Source: Campylobacteraceae bacterium
Lineage (GTDB): Bacteria; Campylobacterota; Campylobacteria; Campylobacterales; Sulfurovaceae
Assembly (NCBI GenBank): GCA_026986355.1
Contig: JALSOO010000220.1
Span: forward strand, 1 to 7,473
Length of the DNA: 7,473 bases
Direction: 5' to 3'
Shown piece by piece: positions 1 to 5,274 of this stretch. A model generated the notes under the pieces. It had not been told where the DNA came from. It made no database searches and saw only the letters and a program-made list of their open reading frames with translations. Position 1 is the first letter of the stretch. The number at the start of each line of letters is the position of its first letter. The position numbers and the translations under genes were made by a program.

Positions 1-693
1 GAGAAATTGGCAAATGAGTTGGGGTTAAAGTTTTTAGCTCCAGATTTTAGACAAAAAAATGGAACTCAAGAACAAAATATAATTGCAAAAGAGGCAAGAT
101 TATATAGACAAAACTACTGTGGGTGCCTATATGGATTAATTCCTCAAAGAGAGCAACAAAATAGAATTTTAGATGAGTTATTCTCTCCAATATCAAAACA
201 AATTCAACCAGCATCCATAGAGGATAGAGTTGCTATGTATGAAAAAAGAGAGGAGTTAGAAGAGTGTGGTATTGATTACAAAATTGTCAAAAGACGCTTT
301 TTAAATTGGAGATTAAAGTATGCAATTGTAAAAGAGAAAAAAAAGAGAATAGATACCCATATTCTACCCTATTCTACTCTTAAAACAGGATACTCGAGAG
401 GAAAAATAGAGTATGAGATTGATAATATATATTACTTTAGTAGAGATGAGATAAAATTTATAACATTAAGTTACTATAATACACTACTTAATAAGAGTTA
501 TAAAAGTGTAAAAGAGTTAATTTTCAATACTCCTAACTTTAATGAAGAGGTAGAGTTAAGAGGCAATTTGTCTTTAGATAGTTACGATTTATCGGCAATT
601 ATTGTTGTAGATAAAATACCAGAAGGTAAAGTTGAATTAAAGATTGATAGTAAGGTTTACGAAGATGTCCAAGAGGTGTTAATTACACTTTAA
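1..693 (+). CDS. queH: Epoxyqueuosine reductase QueH, 3' part only (5' end outside window)
   Basis: QueH reduces epoxyqueuosine to queuosine in the anticodon wobble base of tRNAs, the last step of queuosine synthesis, and is an unrelated replacement for QueG. The frame is open from base 1, giving 230 residues before the TAA. The first 50 or so residues match the end of the QueH (formerly DUF208) core: a Phe-Leu-x-x-Asp-Phe-Arg motif at about 11-17, then Leu-Tyr-Arg-Gln-Asn-Tyr-Cys-Gly-Cys, with cysteines at 40 and 42 (bases 118-126). The N-terminal Cys-Cys motif and the other conserved cysteines lie upstream of the window. About 185 residues follow the Cys-Gly-Cys motif, far more than the compact family members carry. 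This tail is Lys/Glu-rich in its first half, ends in predicted beta-like stretches, and has no fold I recognise. A TTG at base 7 is an internal codon, not the start. Stop is 44 bases before fabZ. The family call is fairly sure; the tail's role is unknown. Confidence 0.85.
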   Translation, partial: EKLANELGLKFLAPDFRQKNGTQEQNIIAKEARLYRQNYCGCLYGLIPQREQQNRILDELFSPISKQIQPASIEDRVAMYEKREELEECGIDYKIVKRRFLNWRLKYAIVKEKKKRIDTHILPYSTLKTGYSRGKIEYEIDNIYYFSRDEIKFITLSYYNTLLNKSYKSVKELIFNTPNFNEEVELRGNLSLDSYDLSAIIVVDKIPEGKVELKIDSKVYEDVQEVLITL

Positions 694-705
694 TCAAGCT
701 TTGGA

Positions 706-717
706 TATTATTATATA
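706..717 (+). promoter_or_regulatory. Possible weak -10 region upstream of fabZ
   Basis: The 44-base gap between queH and fabZ is very AT-rich and contains two overlapping -10-like hexamers, TATTAT (706-711) and TATATA (712-717). No convincing -35 box is present, but Campylobacterota sigma-70 promoters often lack one. No terminator hairpin separates queH from fabZ, so read-through from queH is equally possible. Weak call, based on base composition and position only. Confidence 0.3.
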
Positions 718-724
718 CAAAAAA

Positions 725-730
725 TAAAGG
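725..730 (+). promoter_or_regulatory. Ribosome binding site that sets the fabZ start
   Basis: TAAAGG, 7 bases before ATG 738. It fits ATG 738 better than the in-frame TTG at 732, which would sit one base from the site, or the in-frame ATG at 753, which would be 22 bases away. Confidence 0.7.
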
Positions 731-737
731 TTTGCTT

Positions 738-1187
738 ATGCTTTATAATGTTATGGAGATTCAAGAGATACTTCCACATAGATACCCTTTTCTTTTGGTA
801 GATAGAGTTACAGATTTAAAAGCTGGAGAGATGATAGAGGGGTATAAAAATGTATCTATTTCTGAGCCAGTATTTCAGGGGCACTTTCCTGAGCATCCAA
901 TATATCCTGGAGTTATGATAATAGAGGGAATGGCTCAAGCTGGTGGGGTTTTGGCATTTAAGAGTATGGATGCAAAAGGTCAAGAGAATACAAAAGATAA
1001 AGTTGTATATTTTATGAGTATTGACAAAGCTAAATTTAGAGCACCTGTTGTTCCTGGTGATAAGCTTGTTTATAAGCTTAATGTTATTAAAAACAGAGGA
1101 AATGTTTGGCACTTAGATGGAAAAGCGTATGTAGATGACAAGCTTGTAACAGAAGCTGAATTAAAAGCAATGATTGTAGATAAATAA
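738..1187 (+). CDS. fabZ: 3-hydroxyacyl-[acyl-carrier-protein] dehydratase FabZ
   Basis: FabZ removes water from (3R)-hydroxyacyl-ACP to give trans-2-enoyl-ACP in the cytosolic type II fatty acid synthesis cycle. The product is 149 residues, usual for the family, with one hot-dog fold. The hallmark Leu-Pro-His-Arg-Tyr-Pro-Phe-Leu-Leu-Val-Asp segment is at 12-22. The active-site helix region follows: His49 in His-Phe-Pro-Glu-His-Pro and Glu63 in Ile-Glu-Gly-Met-Ala-Gln, at the same numbers as the catalytic pair I recall for Pseudomonas FabZ. I chose ATG 738 for its ribosome binding site; the track of codons upstream would allow TTG 732 and two extra residues. The stop overlaps the lpxA start by one base (TAATG), implying translational coupling. 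The pairing makes sense because FabZ and LpxA compete for the same 3-hydroxyacyl-ACP. FabA is excluded in favour of FabZ by the short length and motif pattern. High confidence. Confidence 0.95.
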   Translation: MLYNVMEIQEILPHRYPFLLVDRVTDLKAGEMIEGYKNVSISEPVFQGHFPEHPIYPGVMIIEGMAQAGGVLAFKSMDAKGQENTKDKVVYFMSIDKAKFRAPVVPGDKLVYKLNVIKNRGNVWHLDGKAYVDDKLVTEAELKAMIVDK

Positions 1188-1969
1188 TGGGAACTATTCA
1201 TCCAACTGCCATAGTAGAAGATGGTGCTAAAATTGGTGAAAATGTATCAATAGGTGCATATAGCTATATCTCCAAAGATGTAACTATTGGAGATAACACG
1301 ACTATTGGTTCACACACCTTAATAGAGGGTATAACAACTATTGGCAAAGAGAATCAAATATTTTCACATGCAGTTGTTGGCTCTATTCCTCAAGATTTAA
1401 AGTATAGTGGAGAGAGAGTAGAGTTAGTTATTGGAGACAATAACAAAATAAGAGAGTTTACACTTATTAACCCTGGGACTATAGGCGGTGGGAGTGTTAC
1501 AAAAATTGGTAATGGTAATTTGCTAATGGGTTATGTGCATATAGCACACGATGTAATAGTGGGTAATAGATGTATTTTGGCAAATGGAGCTACCCTTGCA
1601 GGACATGTAGAGCTTGGAGATGGGGTTGTAATTGGTGGTTTAACTCCAATTCATCAATTTGTAAAGATTGGTGATTTGGCTATGGTTGCAGGTGCTAGTG
1701 CCTTGTCTCAAGATGTTCCACCATACTGCCTTGTAGAGGGTAATAGAGCAAAACTTAGAGGTTTAAATTTAACAGGATTAAGAAGAGCTATAGATAAAGA
1801 TAATATAAATGAGCTAAAGAGAGCTTATAAAGAGATGTTTATCAAAGTAGAGCTTATGCAAAAGAGAGCAGATGAGTTAAAAGATAGTGAAAATATCTAT
1901 ATAAAAAATATGGCAAACTTTGTTTTAAATTCAAAAAGAGGTATAGCGATACCAAGGAGTAAAGATTAA
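1187..1969 (+). CDS. lpxA: UDP-N-acetylglucosamine O-acyltransferase LpxA
   Basis: LpxA transfers an R-3-hydroxyacyl chain from ACP to UDP-GlcNAc, the first step of lipid A synthesis, in the cytosol. The product is 260 residues against 262 in E. coli. Residues 1 to about 185 are a left-handed beta helix built from hexapeptide repeats (many Ile-Gly-x-Asn/Asp turns); the rest is the helical C-terminal domain. His121 in Val-His-Ile-Ala-His-Asp corresponds to the catalytic His125 of E. coli. Gly169 aligns with the E. coli acyl-chain ruler Gly173, so a longer hydroxyacyl chain of about C14 is the likely donor (inference). The motif Ser-Gln-Asp-Val-Pro-Pro-Tyr near 173-179 is typical. The ATG overlaps the fabZ stop by one base and has no clear ribosome binding site of its own, so it probably relies on coupling. 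Some Campylobacterota LpxA enzymes use a 3-amino sugar donor; sequence inspection cannot settle that here. High confidence in the gene. Confidence 0.95.
   Translation: MGTIHPTAIVEDGAKIGENVSIGAYSYISKDVTIGDNTTIGSHTLIEGITTIGKENQIFSHAVVGSIPQDLKYSGERVELVIGDNNKIREFTLINPGTIGGGSVTKIGNGNLLMGYVHIAHDVIVGNRCILANGATLAGHVELGDGVVIGGLTPIHQFVKIGDLAMVAGASALSQDVPPYCLVEGNRAKLRGLNLTGLRRAIDKDNINELKRAYKEMFIKVELMQKRADELKDSENIYIKNMANFVLNSKRGIAIPRSKD
1954..1959 (+). promoter_or_regulatory. Ribosome binding site for clpX inside lpxA
   Basis: AAGGAG, 9 bases before ATG 1969, lies in the last codons of lpxA. It gives clpX strong independent initiation in addition to coupling through the TAATG overlap, unlike lpxA, which lacks such a site. 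Confidence 0.8.
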
Positions 1970-3183
1970 TGAAAAATTGTAGTTTTTGTGGAGCAAATGA
2001 GAGTGATACACTACCATTAGTAGCAGGGCAAAATGCCTATATTTGTAGTAACTGTGTAGTATCTGCATATAAGATACTATTTGGTGAAGAGGGAAGCTCT
2101 TATGAAGAGATGGAAGAGGAGTTAAAAGAGCTAACACCAAAAGAGTTAAAATCGTTTTTAGATAATTATGTAATTGGACAAAATGATGCAAAAAAGACTC
2201 TAAGTGTTGCTGTTTATAACCACTATAAAAGAATTTTAAAAGGTAGAGATATAGATGAAGATACTGAAATTTCTAAATCTAATATTCTTTTAGTTGGTCC
2301 AACAGGTAGTGGAAAGACTCTTTTGGCTCAATCTATTGCTAAATTTTTAGATGTGCCTATTGCAATTGCAGATGCTACAAATTTAACTGAGGCTGGTTAT
2401 GTAGGGGAAGATGTAGAGAATATTTTAACAAAACTTCTTCAAGCGGCAGATGGAGAGATTGAAAGAGCAGAAAAGGGTATAGTATTTATTGATGAGATAG
2501 ATAAAATTGCAAGAGCTGGAGAGAATAGGTCAATAACTAGAGATGTTTCTGGAGAAGGAGTTCAACAAGCTCTATTAAAAATAATAGAAGGCTCTATTGT
2601 TAATATTCCACCAAAGGGTGGCAGAAAGCATCCTAATCAAGAGTTTATACAAATTGATACTTCAAATATACTATTTATTTGTGGTGGAGCATTTGATGGA
2701 TTAGAAGAGATTATAGAGCGTCGTGTAGGTGGCAACACACTTGGATTTGGACATAAAAAGAGAACAAAAGAGGATAATGAGAATATATTATCACTTTTAG
2801 AGCCTGATGATTTGGTATCTTTTGGTTTGATACCTGAGCTTATAGGAAGGCTACATGTTATTACCACACTAAATCAAATATCTGTAGATGATATGGTTAG
2901 AATATTAACAGAGCCAAAAAACTCTTTGGTTAAGCAGTATCAGGCACTATTTGAACTTGATAGTGTTAAATTATCATTTGAGAGCTCTGCTTTAAAAGCT
3001 ATTGCTCAAAAAGCATTAGATAGAAAAACAGGGGCTAGGGGATTAAGATCTATTTTAGAAGAGATTTTACTAGATATTATGTATCAACTACCCGATTTAC
3101 AAGGTTATGAAGTTATAATTACAGAAGATGTTATAGTTAGTAAAGCTGAACCTTTACTACTAAAAGATAAAAAAAGCGCGTAG
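1969..3183 (+). CDS. clpX: ATP-dependent Clp protease ATP-binding subunit ClpX
   Basis: ClpX is a hexameric AAA+ unfoldase that recognises tagged or specific proteins and threads them into the ClpP peptidase; it also remodels complexes without ClpP. The product is 404 residues (E. coli 424). An N-terminal zinc-binding domain carries Cys4, Cys7, Cys26 and Cys29. The AAA+ module shows Walker A at 110-117 (Gly-Pro-Thr-Gly-Ser-Gly-Lys-Thr), pore loop Gly-Tyr-Val-Gly at 143-146, Walker B ending in Asp175-Glu176, the Arg-Lys-His loop at 219-221, an arginine finger in Pro-Glu-Leu-Ile-Gly-Arg294 and the sensor-2 Gly-Ala-Arg357. The ClpP-docking loop reads Leu-Gly-Phe (258-260) instead of Ile-Gly-Phe. 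All catalytic elements are present, so it looks active. It overlaps lpxA by one base and is 11 bases from mreB. No clpP is in the window, so the peptidase must be encoded elsewhere. Very high confidence. Confidence 0.98.
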   Translation: MKNCSFCGANESDTLPLVAGQNAYICSNCVVSAYKILFGEEGSSYEEMEEELKELTPKELKSFLDNYVIGQNDAKKTLSVAVYNHYKRILKGRDIDEDTEISKSNILLVGPTGSGKTLLAQSIAKFLDVPIAIADATNLTEAGYVGEDVENILTKLLQAADGEIERAEKGIVFIDEIDKIARAGENRSITRDVSGEGVQQALLKIIEGSIVNIPPKGGRKHPNQEFIQIDTSNILFICGGAFDGLEEIIERRVGGNTLGFGHKKRTKEDNENILSLLEPDDLVSFGLIPELIGRLHVITTLNQISVDDMVRILTEPKNSLVKQYQALFELDSVKLSFESSALKAIAQKALDRKTGARGLRSILEEILLDIMYQLPDLQGYEVIITEDVIVSKAEPLLLKDKKSA

Positions 3184-3187
3184 GGGG
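3182..3187 (+). promoter_or_regulatory. Ribosome binding site that supports the GTG start of mreB
   Basis: AGGGGG overlaps the clpX stop codon TAG and lies 7 bases before GTG 3195. No in-frame ATG is available nearby (the first is about 47 codons in, after the nucleotide-binding motif), so the site decides for GTG. Confidence 0.8.
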
Positions 3188-3194
3188 ATAGATA

Positions 3195-4235
3195 GTGGCA
3201 TTTTTTAAGAATTTATTTGGTTTTTTATCACAAGATTTAGCAATAGATTTAGGAACAGCAAATACCTTGGTTTTAGTTAAAAATAAAGGTATAGTTATAA
3301 ATGAGCCTTCGGTAGTTGCAGTTAAAACAAACAAAATGGGTCAAGAGGAGATTTTAGCAGTTGGTCAAGAGGCTAAAGATATGGTTGGTAAGACTCCTGG
3401 TTCAATAAAAGCTATTAGACCTATGAGAGATGGAGTTATAGCAGATTTTAATACTACTGAGATGATGATAGAGTATTTTATCAAAAAGGTTAATGGGGGT
3501 AGCTTTTTATCATCTCCAAGAATTGTTATTTGTGTTCCATATGGTTTAACCCAAGTAGAGAGAAAGGCTGTTAGAGAGTCTGCACTAAATGCAGGAGCAA
3601 GAAGCGTATATTTAATAGAAGAACCAATGGCAGCGGCTATGGGTGCGGGACTACCTATTAAAGAGCCAAATGGTAACTTGGTTGTAGATATTGGTGGTGG
3701 AACTACAGAGATTGGAGTAACTTCTCTTGGAGGTTTGGTTATAAGTAAATCTATAAGAGTTGCAGGAGATAAACTAGATTTAGCCATTATGGATTATGTT
3801 AAAAAGAACTTTAACCTTTTAATTGGAGATAGAGTTGCTGAAAATTTAAAAATTGAGATAGGAACAGCTATAAAATTAGATGAACCTTTAACATATATAG
3901 TTAAAGGTAGAGACCAAGTAGATGGAACTTTAACTTCTATAGAGATAACAAGTGAACATATTAGAGAGGCTATAACTGACCCACTTTCAAAAATTTCTGA
4001 CGCTCTAAAGAGTGTTTTAGAGCAGACTCCTCCAGAGTTAGCAGGTGATATTGTTGAAAATGGTATAGTTTTAACTGGGGGTGGCTCTTTAATTAAAGGT
4101 TTAGATAAATATCTATCAGATGAAGTTAAACTTCCAGTATATATAGCAGAAGAGCCTCTTTTGGCAGTAGCAAAAGGGACTGGTCAAGCACTTGAGCAAA
4201 TAGACATACTGCAACAGACTAATTACGAAGATTAA
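3195..4235 (+). CDS. mreB: Rod shape-determining protein MreB (bacterial actin)
   Basis: MreB polymerises with ATP into membrane-attached filaments that direct lateral peptidoglycan synthesis and keep the cell rod-shaped or helical. The product is 346 residues, the usual family length. Residues 2-11 (Ala-Phe-Phe-Lys-Asn-Leu-Phe-Gly-Phe-Leu) resemble the amphipathic membrane-binding N-terminus of Gram-negative MreB. The actin-fold motifs are complete: phosphate 1 loop Asp-Leu-Gly-Thr-Ala-Asn at 18-23, Arg-Pro-Met-Arg-Asp-Gly-Val at 75-81, Glu-Glu-Pro at 142-144, phosphate 2 loop Asp-Ile-Gly-Gly-Gly-Thr-Thr-Glu at 165-172 and the adenosine loop Thr-Gly-Gly-Gly at 294-297. Translation starts at GTG. 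The gene sits 11 bases after clpX and 7 bases before mreC, so it is very probably in the same transcript as both. These motifs distinguish it from DnaK, FtsA and ParM. Very high confidence. Confidence 0.98.
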   Translation: MAFFKNLFGFLSQDLAIDLGTANTLVLVKNKGIVINEPSVVAVKTNKMGQEEILAVGQEAKDMVGKTPGSIKAIRPMRDGVIADFNTTEMMIEYFIKKVNGGSFLSSPRIVICVPYGLTQVERKAVRESALNAGARSVYLIEEPMAAAMGAGLPIKEPNGNLVVDIGGGTTEIGVTSLGGLVISKSIRVAGDKLDLAIMDYVKKNFNLLIGDRVAENLKIEIGTAIKLDEPLTYIVKGRDQVDGTLTSIEITSEHIREAITDPLSKISDALKSVLEQTPPELAGDIVENGIVLTGGGSLIKGLDKYLSDEVKLPVYIAEEPLLAVAKGTGQALEQIDILQQTNYED

Positions 4236-4242
4236 ATAGTAT

Positions 4243-5223
4243 ATGAAAAGAAGAGGAATTATACTTCTTATCTTTCTAGTTATAGCTTTTATAGTTTCTG
4301 CTAGATATAATGGTGCTATAAGAAGCCTCTTTTTAGATTTTATCAACCCTATAAAATCACTATATTTAAATATTACAAATCTAAGCGATAGTTACATACA
4401 ACAACAAAAGAGTATTGTTAAATTAAAAGAGGAGAATGCCAAATTAAATAAGCTTTTAATAGAGCAATCAAATTATATTGACCAGTTTGGAAAGATATAT
4501 AGACTTTTACCTTCATTAGCTAAAAAACCTTACAGAAGTATATATCTAGTTGATACAATATCTTATATCAAATTGAATAGATTAAATGAGTTGATGCTAA
4601 CTTATCCTAAAAATATTAAATTAAAAAGTGATAAACTCTATGGTTTAATGCAAAATGATGTTGCATCTGGAGTTGCTAGAGAGATTGATGGAAAGTTATA
4701 TGGATATCTTCTATCTCATCCTAAATGCACATTTAGTGTTACAATAGGTGATTCTTACGCTAGTGGAATAGCTCAAGGTAACGATAATAACGGTATGATT
4801 GTAAAGTATATTCCTAGATGGTCAAATATTAAAATTGGAGATGAAGTAAAAACGAGTGGATTAGATAATATATTTTTTCCAAATACTCCAGTTGGAAAAG
4901 TTACAGATATAAAGGTGTTAGATAGATATAAATTAGCAACTATAGAGATTAGTGCAAATTTAGCAAAACCCTCTATCTTTTTTTTGATATCTGATGCAAC
5001 ACCATACTTAACAACTAGTTATGTTCCTAAAACATCTTTTCCAAATAAAGTCTATCCCTTTGTTCCAGTAGAAAAGGGTAGTGATAATCAAGATATATAT
5101 CAGACAAAAGAGAACATAGTTGAACCACAAGAGGTTGATGAAGATAAATATCTTGAATTTTTAAATAAAAACTTAATTTTAAATAAACCATTTGAGTTTG
5201 AAGAAAATAGTAGTAATAATTAG
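4243..5223 (+). CDS. mreC: Rod shape-determining protein MreC
   Basis: MreC is a bitopic inner-membrane protein whose periplasmic part links MreB and the elongation synthases (RodA/PBP2). The product is 326 residues. After Met-Lys-Arg-Arg, residues 5-20 form one hydrophobic membrane segment with the positive end inside. A Lys/Glu/Leu-rich coiled coil spans about 45-80, and the two beta domains follow to about 260. The family motif is clear at 199-220: Gly-Asp-Glu-Val-Lys-Thr-Ser-Gly-Leu, then Phe-Pro-Asn-Thr-Pro-Val-Gly-Lys-Val. Residues 261-326 form an acidic, polar tail (for example Asp-Glu-Asp-Lys-Tyr-Leu-Glu-Phe-Leu) that is absent from the roughly 250-residue MreC proteins I recall from Helicobacter and Campylobacter. 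The ribosome binding site is weak (GAAG 4227-4230, 12 bases away), suggesting coupling to mreB. No mreD follows. High confidence on the family, resting on topology plus motif. Confidence 0.93.
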   Translation: MKRRGIILLIFLVIAFIVSARYNGAIRSLFLDFINPIKSLYLNITNLSDSYIQQQKSIVKLKEENAKLNKLLIEQSNYIDQFGKIYRLLPSLAKKPYRSIYLVDTISYIKLNRLNELMLTYPKNIKLKSDKLYGLMQNDVASGVAREIDGKLYGYLLSHPKCTFSVTIGDSYASGIAQGNDNNGMIVKYIPRWSNIKIGDEVKTSGLDNIFFPNTPVGKVTDIKVLDRYKLATIEISANLAKPSIFFLISDATPYLTTSYVPKTSFPNKVYPFVPVEKGSDNQDIYQTKENIVEPQEVDEDKYLEFLNKNLILNKPFEFEENSSNN

Positions 5224-5233
5224 GGTTTAACCC
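5223..5233. repeat. Short inverted repeat at the -35 position of the carB promoter
   Basis: GGGTT-T-AACCC, 5-base arms around a single central T, beginning at the last base of the mreC stop. It overlaps the place where a -35 box for the TATAAT at 5242 would fall (about 5219-5224). It is too short and has no usable loop for an RNA terminator, so a protein-binding site is the better guess. Function unproven. Confidence 0.35.
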
Positions 5234-5235
5234 AA

Positions 5236-5258
5236 TTTAAGTATAATACTAACTTAAA
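5236..5258. repeat. Nested inverted repeats centred on the carB -10 box
   Basis: Outer arms TTTAAGT (5236-5242) and ACTTAAA (5252-5258) are perfect 7-base complements around a 9-base spacer. Inside lies AGTAT-A-ATACT (5240-5250), an 11-base odd palindrome that contains the -10 box. Such symmetry can mark an operator, but AT-rich DNA yields short palindromes by chance. It does not resemble an ArgR box that I know. Confidence 0.4.
5242..5247 (+). promoter_or_regulatory. Likely sigma-70 promoter (-10 box) of carB
   Basis: Perfect TATAAT, 27 bases before the carB ATG, in the only gap over 44 bases in the window. No good -35 hexamer is seen at the expected place, which is normal for Campylobacterota sigma-70 promoters. 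There is no GC-rich terminator after mreC, so some read-through into carB remains possible. Confidence 0.65.
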
Positions 5259-5260
5259 AA

Positions 5261-5266
5261 AAGGGG
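5261..5266 (+). promoter_or_regulatory. Ribosome binding site of carB
   Basis: AAGGGG, 8 bases before ATG 5275, following a run of seven or more A. It is well placed and supports this start, which also matches the family N-terminus (Met-Pro-Lys-Arg-Ser-Asp-Ile). Confidence 0.8.
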
Positions 5267-5274
5267 CTTATTAT

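Noticed and set aside
7..9. TTG as the real start of the first gene
   Set aside because: The frame is open to base 1, and the QueH core must extend well over 100 residues further upstream; starting here would drop the N-terminal catalytic cysteines.
732..734. TTG 732 as the fabZ start
   Set aside because: It would lie one base from the TAAAGG site; ATG 738 has normal spacing and gives family-typical catalytic numbering.
816..1112. 98-codon open frame on the minus strand inside fabZ
   Set aside because: Opposite a clear FabZ gene, with low-complexity composition and no homology I recognise.
1931..2191. 86-codon minus-strand frame across the lpxA/clpX junction
   Set aside because: It covers the ends of two confident genes, including the clpX zinc-finger codons; no independent support.
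3365..3787. 140-codon open frame on the minus strand inside mreB
   Set aside because: It lies wholly within a gene with complete MreB motifs, has no plausible start signal and its translation resembles no family; it is a shadow of the coding frame.
5224..5274. Terminator or riboswitch/attenuator between mreC and carB
   Set aside because: At 51 bases with no GC-rich stem followed by a T run, it is too short for a riboswitch and has no intrinsic terminator.
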